From: Chrysochromulina tobinii
Lineage: Eukaryota > Haptophyta > Prymnesiales > Chrysochromulinaceae
Assembly: GCA_001275005.1 (NCBI GenBank)
Contig: JWZX01002834.1
Span: forward strand, 1 to 27,751
Direction: 5' to 3'
Length of the DNA: 27,751 nucleotides
Shown here: positions 17,056 through 25,301 of the stretch, piece by piece
How positions within the stretch are numbered: position 1 is the first letter of the stretch
How the letters are laid out: every line of letters begins with the position of its first letter
The notes under the pieces: model-generated
What the model saw: only the letters and a program-made list of their open reading frames with translations
Databases searched by the model: none
Told to the model about the DNA's origin: nothing
Translations under genes and position numbers: made by a program

Positions 17056-20000
17056 TCACCTGGCTGGCGCCGCAGTAGGGGCTGCGTGCGGTGCTCCCTC
17101 TCCTGGCTGGCGCCGCAACATCCTCTGCAGCTCTGCGAATTCCATCACCCCACTCTTGTCCGGATCATACTGGTCAAAGAGGTCGTTGATGTCGTTGACC
17201 GGCAGGTCCATGCCCAGCATCGGCATGGCCTTCTGGAACTCGTCCTTCGAGATCTGCCCATCTCCGTTGGCATCCCACTCGCGAAAGAGGTCGAGGACAC
17301 GAATCGCGTGCTTCTGCAACGCCTCCCGCAGCTGCGGCGCTAGCGGCTTCGCCTCATCAAAGTCGACATCACCAAGGATGCCGCCCATGCGTGCTCGCTT
17401 CGCCTTCTCCTTCTCCTCCGGAGTCATCGTCACCGTCTTCACCACCGTCGACGCCAAGCCTGCCGCCTTGAGCTTTGTTGAGAGCTTTGAGGGGGGTGGA
17501 GCAGGCGTCGACTTTTTGAGGATCTTGGTCAAATTCTTGTAGCCGAGAGAGCCTTCACTGCCCGAGTCCCACTCGTCAAAAAGCTTATCGACTTCTGCCG
17601 TAGGCACCTCAAACCCGAGATGATCCATCGCCTCATGGAACTCCTTGCGGCTCACCTCGCCATCTCCGTTCGTGTCCCACTCGCGAAAGAGGTCGAGCAC
17701 GCGCGCCGAGTTGGCGCGAAGCGCAGTCGCGATCTGCTCCGTCATGGGCGGCGCACCGGGGCTCTCATCAATATCGATGCGGCCCAGAATGGACGTGCCC
17801 TTGGACGTGCCCTTCTTTGCCTTCGGCGGCGGCGGCGGCTGCGGCGGTGGTGTCTTGTCTTTCAGAGCCTTTTGCGCCGCCATCAACAGCTTCTGGCACT
17901 CTTTGAGCTCCTTGTCGAGCCTCTCTATCGTCTCTTTCTCGCTCGGCACCTGCGCTCCTCGCAAGCTCTCGAGCTGTGCCTTCAGGCTCGACCCCTCCGA
18001 GCCGTGAAGAGACGTCTCTTGCAGCTGGGCCAGCTGAGCCTCGAGCTCACCCGACCTGGCCGTGGCAGCTTCCAAGTCGGCTGTGAATGACTTGACGGTC
18101 ACAGCGAGCACCTGGGCCGCCTTGGCCTCGCTGGCCTGCAAAGCCTTCGCCGTGGCGACCTGCGTCTGGGCCGCCTCCTGCTGGCTCCGCTCCGCGAGCG
18201 CAAGAAGCTCCGAGATGCGGCTCTCAAACATCGCGCCGTCCTGCTCCGCCTTGGTCAATGCTGCCTTCAAGACCAGTCGCGCCTTCTCCGCAGCCTGCGC
18301 TGCCGCAGTCTGCGTCGCCGCAAGCGTCGCATGCAGCGTACTGACTTCCTCCTTGGCAGCGTCGGCGGTCGCATCCGCCTCGCCACGCTTCTGCTCGATT
18401 GCTGCCACCTTTTGCTCCATCCGCGCCTTGTCCTCCTCGAAAGTTTTGCGTTGGTTGGCAAGCAACCGCTCCATCAGCTCCTGCATCTCTTGCTGATGCG
18501 TGAGGAGGTCGGCGTCCGCCGCAATCCTGGCCGCCTCGGCCGTCTCAGCCGCCTCCTTACTTGCCGCCGCGAACTTGCGTAACTCCCTGAGCTCTCCCTT
18601 GAGCCTTTCGTCCTCCTCCAGCTTCGCCTGCTGGTCGCGCGACGCAATGGACAGCAACTCGACCCTCTCGCGCAGGGATCTCAGCTCGTCGAGGTGCGCC
18701 ACCTTGATGATCTCGAGTTGGTTCGTCTCGAAACGGCTGCGGCGCAGCTGCATCTCGAGCGACCTACTCTCTAATTCGAGAGCCGCCTGCCGAGCCGCCT
18801 GCCGCGCCGCCGCCGCGTCGCGCGCCCACTCGTCAAACCTAGACGACAATTGGGGTGCCTGCAACTTGATGGCCACCTGGCGGAGCCGCTGCTTGGCATG
18901 GCTCTTCGCCTCCCACAGCTCCATCCACGCACCCCAGCCGCGGCTGATGGCTGAGTTCATCATCCGACGCACGCTCTGCCGGTGACGCCGTTCGACAGCT
19001 TCGTCCCTCGCGCGCTCGTCTCGCGCCGCCTGCTGCTCCTCGAGGCCGCCAACCAGCTCAATGCGCTGCCTCTCGAGCTCGACGGATTTGGCCTTCTCGA
19101 CCGCCGCTAGTCGCTGCTCGAAACCCTGCCGAAGCTGCTCCATCTCGTCGCGTACCGCCGCTACGCCCGAGGCCGCCGCCGCCTCTCGCGCGCGAGCCGC
19201 CTGGAACAGTCCGCGCATCTTCGCCTGCGCCAGCTCGGCGCTCCAAAACTCGAAGTGGGACGCGATGCTGGGCGCACGCAGCCTCTTGGCCACCCGATGG
19301 AGCGAGTTCCGCGCGTACGTCTTCGCCTGCCACATCTCGAGCCACGCTTTCCAGCCCCTCGCAAGGTCGCGGTTGCGCATCCGACGGCCGGTCTGCCGAT
19401 ACAGTAGCCGGACTCGCTCCTCCTTCTCTGCGACGAGCTGGAGCTGGTGGATTCGTTCAGCGTCCAAGAGCGCCGCGGCCGGGTCGTTGCCCTGCAGCAT
19501 GGCGAGGCGCTCAAGCAACTGCCGCGTCTCCGCCTCGCTCAGCGCGAGCGCCGCCTTGGCCTGCTCAAGGCTCGCCTCGAGGGCGACGCAGCCTCTGCTC
19601 GCCTCGACGCGCACCTTGGCCTCGCGCATCGCTAGGGCACCGCGCAACCAGCCGTGGAATCCGATCCTGAGGCGTGCGCGCGTCGTCTTCTTGGCCCCCT
19701 CGTGCAACGTACGCAGCAGCCCGGCACGCACTCCGTGCCAGTCGAGCCACTGCGTCCAGCCGCGAAGTACCTCGTGGTGCTTGGCACGATGGAGCGCCTG
19801 CCGTTGAAAGTGCGCAATGCGGGCTTCCTTGGCCATCTGCTCCGTCCGGGCGAACGCCTGTTCCGTGAGTACATGCACTTCGTCTTCGAAGTTCCGGCGC
19901 TGATCCGCGAGCAGGCGCTCGAGCAGGCGCTCGCTCTCCTTGCGATGGAGAGCTCCCGCGTTTACGAGAGCGTCCTTCTCCGCCTCAAGCGCCTCCGCCT

Positions 20001-21459
20001 CATCTTGGGCCATCTTGAGAGCCTTGTGCAGATGCTCGAGCTGCTGGCTGGAAGAGGAAGATGCATGCAGCGTGTTCAGCGCCTCCTGCAGCCGCACGCC
20101 CAGCTCATTCACACGCTCCTTCAGGTGATCACGCTCATCCTCGAGTTGGGTCTTCATCATGGAGAGATTGCCCGCCTCAAATCTCGCCTTCTGGAGCTGG
20201 ACCTCAAGCGACCTGGACTCAGCCTCGAGAGCAGCGAGCGCCGCGGCACGCTTGGTCTCCAGGGCTTCACGCGCCCAGTGCTCCCAGGTCTCGAGCAGCG
20301 CGGGCGCTTGCAACTTGTTGCCCACCGCGCGTAATCGGCGCACGGCGTACGAGCGAGCTGCCCAAAACGCCATCCAAGCAGTCCAACCGTCGGCAAGGTC
20401 CTTGTGCATGATGCGGCGCATCACCTGCCGTCGCAAGTACTCCACGCGTTGTTCCCGCTCCTGCTCTGCGCGGAGGGCCTCCTTCTCTTCTGTCCCTCCC
20501 GCGAGCTCGACGAGCTGCCGCTGCAGCGCCCTGGCCGTCTCCTGTTCCGCTCGAGCCAACTTCTCCTCGAGGGATGCGACGGCGAGGATAAGCTGCTCTC
20601 GCTCCCGAGCTCGCTTCGTGCTCCCCACGAGCAGCGACCACACACGGAAGGCCGCACCGAGCTCCGGCGACTTGAGCATCCGCGCCGCGCGCTCGAGGCG
20701 TGCCAGCTGCTGCATGTGCGCCATGTGGCCTTCCCAGGTATCCACCCACTGTGAGAAGCAGCGCGAGAGCTCACGGTTGCGCATGCGACGGACAGAGTGA
20801 CGGCGCAACGAGTCGAGACGCTCCTCGATGGCTTGTTGCTTGAGCAGGGCCTGCTTCTCCTCCGACGTGCCCGTGAGCTCGGTGTGCAGCCGCTCCATGC
20901 GTAACCGATGCTCTTCCTCTGCCGCGGCGAGCTTCGCATCGCACAGCCGGCGGACGCGCACCAACTCGCGCCGGAGCCGAGTCGTCTCGTCGTACGGGCT
21001 GATGGCACTGGCGGGGATGATCACGGGGTGCGAGAGCGAAGGAAGCAACCTGCGGTCGGGCACGTGGTCGGCGAAGCGCGGAGAAAGACTCCCGTCAGGC
21101 CTACCCTGGAGCGTTTTGGCTGCGAGCTTGTCGAGCAGCGCGTCCATGTCACGTCTGTCGGTGTAAGCTGGAGGCAGCCCTTGCGGATGCGCACTGGACC
21201 GCCGCGATGAAGCGTGACTGACTGGCCGACTCGGTTCCGCGGGTGTGTACGGTCGCGATATACCGGCTCCCTTGGTCGCGGGTGGCAAGCGGATGCTGCC
21301 CGTGCTGCTCGACATGGAGCGCGGTGGCATCATCCAGCTCCCAGGCGATGTCGAGCTCGAGTCGGGACGAGGTGCTGTGATCTGGTCCTCTGTCCAGCCA
21401 CCCAGGGCCGGCGTTGGCCCATGATGCGCATCCGCCCGAGCGTCGGCGACAGGGTGCAT
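17056..21459 (-). CDS. SFI1-like Trp-repeat coiled-coil protein with two C-terminal EF-hand pairs
   Basis: Single exon, 1,467 residues. Five copies of a bipartite helical module begin near residues 220, 343, 553, 691 and 826. Each has an Arg-rich part such as RQSVRRMMNSAISRGWGAWM plus ELWEA, then a second part such as VAIKLQAPQLSSRFDEWA. This resembles centrin-binding SFI1 repeats of spindle-pole and basal-body proteins. Long coiled coils lie between the modules and from about 900 to 1215. The C-terminus has two duplicated units, each starting ILG-x-(I/V)-D-(I/F)-DE and containing RVLDLFREWD: EF1 DTNGDGEVSRKEF (near 1260) with a degenerate partner DSGSEGSLGYKN, and EF3 DANGDGQISKDEF (near 1393) with canonical partner DPDKSGVMEFAE. 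The Ser/Pro-rich N-terminus (1-150) looks disordered. A Ca-responsive centrosome or basal-body scaffold is the likely role (inference). Confidence 0.85.
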   Translation of the reverse strand: MHPVADARADAHHGPTPALGGWTEDQITAPRPDSSSTSPGSWMMPPRSMSSSTGSIRLPPATKGAGISRPYTPAEPSRPVSHASSRRSSAHPQGLPPAYTDRRDMDALLDKLAAKTLQGRPDGSLSPRFADHVPDRRLLPSLSHPVIIPASAISPYDETTRLRRELVRVRRLCDAKLAAAEEEHRLRMERLHTELTGTSEEKQALLKQQAIEERLDSLRRHSVRRMRNRELSRCFSQWVDTWEGHMAHMQQLARLERAARMLKSPELGAAFRVWSLLVGSTKRAREREQLILAVASLEEKLARAEQETARALQRQLVELAGGTEEKEALRAEQEREQRVEYLRRQVMRRIMHKDLADGWTAWMAFWAARSYAVRRLRAVGNKLQAPALLETWEHWAREALETKRAAALAALEAESRSLEVQLQKARFEAGNLSMMKTQLEDERDHLKERVNELGVRLQEALNTLHASSSSSQQLEHLHKALKMAQDEAEALEAEKDALVNAGALHRKESERLLERLLADQRRNFEDEVHVLTEQAFARTEQMAKEARIAHFQRQALHRAKHHEVLRGWTQWLDWHGVRAGLLRTLHEGAKKTTRARLRIGFHGWLRGALAMREAKVRVEASRGCVALEASLEQAKAALALSEAETRQLLERLAMLQGNDPAAALLDAERIHQLQLVAEKEERVRLLYRQTGRRMRNRDLARGWKAWLEMWQAKTYARNSLHRVAKRLRAPSIASHFEFWSAELAQAKMRGLFQAARAREAAAASGVAAVRDEMEQLRQGFEQRLAAVEKAKSVELERQRIELVGGLEEQQAARDERARDEAVERRHRQSVRRMMNSAISRGWGAWMELWEAKSHAKQRLRQVAIKLQAPQLSSRFDEWARDAAAARQAARQAALELESRSLEMQLRRSRFETNQLEIIKVAHLDELRSLRERVELLSIASRDQQAKLEEDERLKGELRELRKFAAASKEAAETAEAARIAADADLLTHQQEMQELMERLLANQRKTFEEDKARMEQKVAAIEQKRGEADATADAAKEEVSTLHATLAATQTAAAQAAEKARLVLKAALTKAEQDGAMFESRISELLALAERSQQEAAQTQVATAKALQASEAKAAQVLAVTVKSFTADLEAATARSGELEAQLAQLQETSLHGSEGSSLKAQLESLRGAQVPSEKETIERLDKELKECQKLLMAAQKALKDKTPPPQPPPPPKAKKGTSKGTSILGRIDIDESPGAPPMTEQIATALRANSARVLDLFREWDTNGDGEVSRKEFHEAMDHLGFEVPTAEVDKLFDEWDSGSEGSLGYKNLTKILKKSTPAPPPSKLSTKLKAAGLASTVVKTVTMTPEEKEKAKRARMGGILGDVDFDEAKPLAPQLREALQKHAIRVLDLFREWDANGDGQISKDEFQKAMPMLGMDLPVNDINDLFDQYDPDKSGVMEFAELQRMLRRQPGEGAPHAAPTAAPAR

Positions 21460-22042
21460 CGTGGCTCGTGGACGGGTGAAAAACGCTGGGCGCGAGTTGT
21501 TGAAGGGACTCGCACGCCACGATCCGAACGCGAAGCCACACAGGAGTGAAACTGTTGAAGAGAGAGACGGTCCCTGCTCCCTTTGATTCAGATAATTGCA
21601 TGCTTCCGACTACTGTCGGAAAGGGTTCACCGCCTGCGTTCACGCACTGCGGTCGATTCACCGCACTGCATTCACGCAATGCGGTCGATTTCTCCGCATT
21701 GCGGTCGTTTCCCCCCGCAGAAGTGTGCTGGTGAAGTGCGGGCGATTTCGACCGCACAGTGCCGAGCAGTGCGGCTCGCACAGTAGCCGAGCCCCGCCCA
21801 GTTGCTTGGAAACCCCGTTACAATGTAAAAAGAATTCCATACGAAGTCTCGTTCCTGCAGGGACATTCGGACCGGTCCGAATCACCAGATTTTGTTGAGA
21901 TTGAGTTTTTTAGTTTGGGCGTAATGGGCAAAAAAGCCGCCGACGATTCTCGCATGCACTACGGTAAAGAATACCTTCTGGAACAAGTTGAAAGACAGAG
22001 AAGCCACGTGGCGGGTCGAACCGGGGCTCTAAAAGTCTCAAA
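21460..22042. promoter_or_regulatory. Divergent intergenic region between SFI1-like and PhyH genes, with repeats
   Basis: These 583 bp lie upstream of both outward-facing genes. They contain a perfect 7-bp hairpin TTCCGAC-TACT-GTCGGAA (21604-21621), a two-copy tandem repeat (21639-21702) and an inverted copy of its core near 21744-21760. AT-rich sequence follows at about 21815-21935. Open frames here have no recognisable domain and I treat them as chance. Confidence 0.5.
21639..21760. repeat. Two 32-bp tandem copies plus an inverted core motif
   Basis: Copies at 21639-21670 and 21671-21702 share TTCACGCA-(C/A)-TGCGGTCGATT and a following CCGCA-(C/T)-TGC. The core TGCGGTCGA reappears in reverse orientation as TCGACCGCA at about 21748-21756. 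Related GTGCGG and GCAGTG words fill the gap. This could be a cluster of protein-binding sites or a decayed repeat. Confidence 0.7.
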
Positions 22043-23131
22043 ATGGCTGGGGAGCACTTGGACTGGTTCTTTCGTGGCGGCGCTGGCACGCTTGTCGTCC
22101 CCGGTGTCTTCGATCCACGTGCGGTTGATGCGCATGCTCGCCGTGTGCACGACTACGTTGCTCGCAGTGGGCCATTTGTTAGCAGGGGGGGGCTTCTTGG
22201 CCCCGCGTCTGGGGGCTGGATGATGCAGGACTGGCAAGCTGAGGCCGCTTTCAAGCCGCTCGCCGACATGCTGCATGGGAGTTCATCGCTCCACGATGCA
22301 CTACGTCGGGTCTTCGGCGCATGGAAGTACCGTGGTCCACTCTCGCGTGCGGAAATGACCATCGACCGGCGGTCAGATTGGCACATCGACAAGGTGCACG
22401 GCGAGTTCTTGCCCTTCATGAACGTCTTCAGGGGGCGGCCGAGCTCGGCAAACGCAAACGGCGACCTGCACTTCAAGTACCTCCCTGATGGCAAGCCGTA
22501 CCGGATTGTAACGGTCGCACTTTATTTACAAGACCACTCGAACGATACGAGGGCCCTCACCTTCCGTCCCGGAGGCCACGTGGGCTGCACCCAAGGCGGC
22601 GAAGTGGCGGCGGAGGAGCATGCTGGGGGCAGATCCCTCTGCACGCCTCAGAGCGCGCGCGCCGGCAAGCTCATGCATCCTCCGGGCATGCGGACTGCAA
22701 CACTGCATCCGGCAAAGGGAGACATCGTGATCTTCGATACGAGGTTGCCGCATCGTGGGCAGGATAAAAGCTTACAGTCCCGACGGCTCTATGCCGGTCA
22801 GCAACACCGTATCCTCGCCTCACTCACCTACGGCGCAGCGGACAACGCGTTCAGCGATGCCTATGACCGAGCATTCAGGTGGCGAAACGCCTTCTTCAAC
22901 AATGAGTCGCTGCGCTCGTCTTGTAGCGAGATGAGATGCCGAAAGCATACCGTGTCGCAAGCAGTGAAGAGTGAGCCCCCCTCCGAGCTGCTTGCCCAGC
23001 TGCAGTTTGAACCCCGGCTCAGGACATCAGCACCAGCTCTCCAAGCGCCTAGCCAATCACCTCCGACCCCCGCTAAGGCCGAGGGCGAGGAGGAAGAGCA
23101 GGAGGAGGGGGGGGCGCCAGGCAACCATTGA
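22043..23131 (+). CDS. Phytanoyl-CoA dioxygenase (PhyH)-like Fe(II)/2-oxoglutarate oxygenase
   Basis: Single exon, 362 residues. The iron-binding facial triad is visible: H114 and D116 in SDWHIDKVHGE, and distal H237 in GDIVIFDTRLPHRGQ, with R256 (HRILASLTYG) well placed to bind the 2-oxoglutarate carboxylate. The core strands TVALYLQDHSND and LTFRPGGH between them are typical of PhyH proteins, where the cosubstrate-dependent jelly roll hydroxylates a small molecule or lipid. No targeting sequence is obvious, so it is probably cytosolic. The last 75 residues are Pro/Ser-rich and end in an acidic Glu run, probably disordered. The substrate cannot be inferred, and related algal proteins act on diverse substrates. 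The start at 22043 places the first predicted strand (TLVVPGVFD) at residues 16-24, normal for this fold. Confidence 0.85.
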   Translation: MAGEHLDWFFRGGAGTLVVPGVFDPRAVDAHARRVHDYVARSGPFVSRGGLLGPASGGWMMQDWQAEAAFKPLADMLHGSSSLHDALRRVFGAWKYRGPLSRAEMTIDRRSDWHIDKVHGEFLPFMNVFRGRPSSANANGDLHFKYLPDGKPYRIVTVALYLQDHSNDTRALTFRPGGHVGCTQGGEVAAEEHAGGRSLCTPQSARAGKLMHPPGMRTATLHPAKGDIVIFDTRLPHRGQDKSLQSRRLYAGQQHRILASLTYGAADNAFSDAYDRAFRWRNAFFNNESLRSSCSEMRCRKHTVSQAVKSEPPSELLAQLQFEPRLRTSAPALQAPSQSPPTPAKAEGEEEEQEEGGAPGNH

Positions 23132-23315
23132 GTAGGGTGAGGGCCCCAGGGGGCATGCATGGGATCTGTGTTGTTGGGGGGGGACCCCGGCGACTTTTCA
23201 CCTTACCACACCCCCTCGTGCATGCAACCTTTCCTCCTAGTCTGGGTCTCCTATGTAACGAGACCAGAAAGTTGACCAGAACGTCACCCCTGCCTCCGCA
23301 CCGAACCTGCGCTGC
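23132..23315. other. Short intergenic region between two same-strand genes
   Basis: These 184 bp contain a G-rich run (23175-23183) and a pyrimidine-rich stretch (about 23200-23250). The pyrimidine-rich stretch might hide a 3' splice site of an upstream exon of the next gene, which lacks the signal peptide expected for a secretory-pathway enzyme. This is not resolved. Confidence 0.3.
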
Positions 23316-24767
23316 ATGCCTAGTCTCGAGCCATGTCTCATCTCGTGCATTGACGTCGACGGCCTTGGGCGACGCATCGAGGCGGCCTTTTCGTGCATCG
23401 CTGCGGCGCACTCGCTCAAGCCGCAGGGAGTGCGTTACGTCCACATTCGGCTCTTTGAGTTGCAGCACGGCAATGCAGGAGAAATTGTCGAGGAGTGGTT
23501 TGGCTTGTCCCGCGTGTTTCCCGCGATCTCTGTGCAACGGAGCACTCAACGGAGCAAGTCAGGCACCCTGCGCATCGGTAACGTTCTCCACAATCTCGGC
23601 GAAGCAGCAATTGGCAGCCATCACCGCCTTGTGCTGCGTCACGCTGTCGAAGGAGAGCACCTCATCACGTCACACACAGGTCGCACTCTCTGTTCTGGTA
23701 TGCAGCAGGGTCCCGCGACCTCCAAATTCCCTGCAAGTCCGGCGTTGCTAGCTAATCGCAGCTGGCTACATGGAGTCGAGACCGGCCTGACTCGCTGTGC
23801 AAGGGACCATCGCACCGTGCATACGCACGCCGACTGCACCTTCTTCTTCTGGTGCACGGTGGCCACCGCACGAGCAGGCGCAGACTGGTACGCCGTACTC
23901 CCGTATGACGAGGCGCCCGTCTGCATGCATGTGCTCACCACGGCGCCCTCGCCTCTTCACCGCAGGTACGCCGTACTCCCGCTCCTCCAACGCGCGTACG
24001 CCGAGGCCGGAGCGCACTCGGCGCTTCGGCGCACCGCTGAGGCCTCGAGCACTCCTTGGAGCGTCGAAGCCACGGCAAGTAGGATGAGACCCATCCGCGT
24101 CAAGCTTCACATACGGACGGTGAAGCGACGGATGAGCGCCTGCTTCTCTGGCGACGCGTACTTAGCGATTCTTGGTGCGGTGCGCAAGCGACATCAGGTC
24201 TATCTGGCTGTGCTGGACGAGCAGCACGGCCTCTTGTCAAACAGCACGCGTCCACGCGAAAGAAGCAGCACAGCCGCTCAGCAGCTCGACTCTCACGTCT
24301 CACGTCGCCGTCTCGAGTTCGAGTTGCACTGCGACGGACATGATCATGGCTCGTTCATTAACAAGGAGCCCATCTGCCCTTCAAGCACGTGCAACATCCA
24401 ACGGGCGCTCCGAGCGATGCAGAACATGAGCGACGTGCGGGTAGTGTGGCAGGAGGGCGGTTCGCGAAGCAACCGCAAACGGAACGTGAGCGATACCAGT
24501 GCCCTCGTCGCCGTGCATCAGCTCCTTCAGGCGGACCTCCTCGTCATTTCGGAATCCTCATTTTCGATCGTGCCGTCGATGCTGGGCAACATGACGACGC
24601 TCGCTCCGAAGTGCATGAGCCGAGCACTGCCCCATTGGCATCGGCTTCCATGCGGCCACGCGCGAAGTGTAGGTGGAGGGCTCAAAGCCACAGAGGTGGC
24701 ACTGCTGCAGAGGGACATCGAGAAGGTGGTTGGCAGCCTCGCATGGCCACCGCACAGACCCCTTTAA
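23316..24767 (+). CDS. Possible glycosyltransferase-like (fucosyltransferase-type) protein, with one hidden intron
   Basis: Exons 23316-23887 and 23966-24767 give 457 residues; if the intron were retained, the frame would stay open with 26 extra residues. The N-terminal CIDVDGLGRRIEAAFSCIAAA and YVHIRLFELQHGN, and the C-terminal LLQADLLVISESSFSIVPSMLGN, resemble the start and end of a group of algal fucosyltransferase-like proteins. The central KLHIRTVKRRMSACFSGDAYL sits where that group usually has a nucleotide-sugar H-x-R-x-G-D motif; here the G-D pair is not adjacent, so activity is doubtful. Several cysteines suggest a secretory-pathway lumenal domain, yet no signal anchor is visible at this start, so a 5' exon may be missing. 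The central part (about residues 125-250) is Arg/Thr-rich and unlike known folds. The gene is fairly sure; the function is a weak call. Confidence 0.55.
   Translation: MPSLEPCLISCIDVDGLGRRIEAAFSCIAAAHSLKPQGVRYVHIRLFELQHGNAGEIVEEWFGLSRVFPAISVQRSTQRSKSGTLRIGNVLHNLGEAAIGSHHRLVLRHAVEGEHLITSHTGRTLCSGMQQGPATSKFPASPALLANRSWLHGVETGLTRCARDHRTVHTHADCTFFFWCTVATARAGADWYAVLPYDEAPVCMHVLTTAPSPLHRRYAVLPLLQRAYAEAGAHSALRRTAEASSTPWSVEATASRMRPIRVKLHIRTVKRRMSACFSGDAYLAILGAVRKRHQVYLAVLDEQHGLLSNSTRPRERSSTAAQQLDSHVSRRRLEFELHCDGHDHGSFINKEPICPSSTCNIQRALRAMQNMSDVRVVWQEGGSRSNRKRNVSDTSALVAVHQLLQADLLVISESSFSIVPSMLGNMTTLAPKCMSRALPHWHRLPCGHARSVGGGLKATEVALLQRDIEKVVGSLAWPPHRPL
23888..23965 (+). other. In-frame 78-nt intron of introner type
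   Basis: GT-AG ends. GTACGCCGTACTCCCG stands at the donor (23888-23903) and again right after the acceptor (23966-23981), an exact 16-bp direct repeat. Because 78 is a multiple of three and no stop occurs, simple translation does not reveal it. Its last 43 nt (23923-23965) match helicase intron 2 at 36 positions, ungapped, including a 17-nt identical block GTGCTCACCACGGCGCC. Confidence 0.8.
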
Positions 24768-25301
24768 CTACGCGACGCCTCGAGGGGCCCCAAAGCCACG
24801 GCGTCGGCTCGGGTCTAACTCGGGTCTCCCCCCCCGGACGTGGGGTCCTTAGCATGCTAAGGAGGGACGGACGGACGAAACCCGTGATGGACAGTTTGAC
24901 TGCTACGTATCCGTCCGCCGTCGGCGTCTAGACTCTAGTAGGGTTGGGCCCTAACGAAAAACATGAAAAATAGTAGACCACTCCCCCTTGGCCCTTGGAT
25001 CCGGTCAAGCACGTGTCTTAGGCGCGCGTCAGCGGTCGCTGGGTGCCTCATGTCTCCTACCAGGGAGATGAAATCATTAGACATTACAACCTTTTCCCCT
25101 GGAGGGTCAGGAACTTTATATACCGTTTGTACGATCGGATAGAATCTCGCGTCTCGCCAAGAGGAGGCAACCTTTACCCTTTTACGCCCATATTCCCGTT
25201 GGTTCCGGGTAGGGGAGACTTCCTTTATGTTACAGCGTACATGTACTCCTACCACGGAACCGTGGCAGGGTGAGTGAGATCGGATGATGATGTTCTCCTT
25301 C
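24768..25301. other. Convergent intergenic region of unusual composition
   Basis: This 534-bp region looks less GC-rich than its surroundings, most clearly from about 24940 to 25260. It contains the perfect 16-bp palindrome CCTTAGCATGCTAAGG (24847-24862) and a CCACGG-AA-CCGTGG hairpin near 25252-25265. An antisense frame runs open from 25405 to 24935 (156 codons) without a recognisable domain. It could be an alternative 3' exon of the surface-protein gene, a decayed insertion, or chance. Confidence 0.4.
24847..24862. repeat. Perfect 16-bp palindrome
   Basis: CCTTAGCATGCTAAGG equals its own reverse complement. It lies about 80 bp after the stop of the glycosyltransferase-like gene, where it could be a dimeric protein site or a hairpin in the 3' UTR. 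Confidence 0.9.

Noticed and set aside
17056-21459. Many antisense frames across the SFI1-like gene
   Set aside because: They are by-products of a GC-rich coiled-coil gene (Leu/Arg/Ala-rich) with no domain content.
21639-21702. CRISPR-like direct repeats
   Set aside because: Only two adjacent copies without spacers, in eukaryotic nuclear DNA.
22005-22035. Possible tRNA T-arm (GGGTCGAACC)
   Set aside because: No matching acceptor, D or anticodon arms could be built upstream.
21759-22223. Plus-strand frame of 154 codons upstream of and overlapping the PhyH gene
   Set aside because: No recognisable motif, out of frame with PhyH and spanning the promoter repeats; treated as chance.
23698-23761. 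Candidate 64-nt intron (GTATGCAG to AATCGCAG) in the glycosyltransferase-like gene
   Set aside because: Despite a nice branch-like CTAAT, removing it shifts the frame and hits a stop soon after.
24389-24931. 180-codon plus-strand frame overlapping the end of the glycosyltransferase-like gene
   Set aside because: Shadow frame; the conserved ADLLVISESSFS segment is in the other frame.
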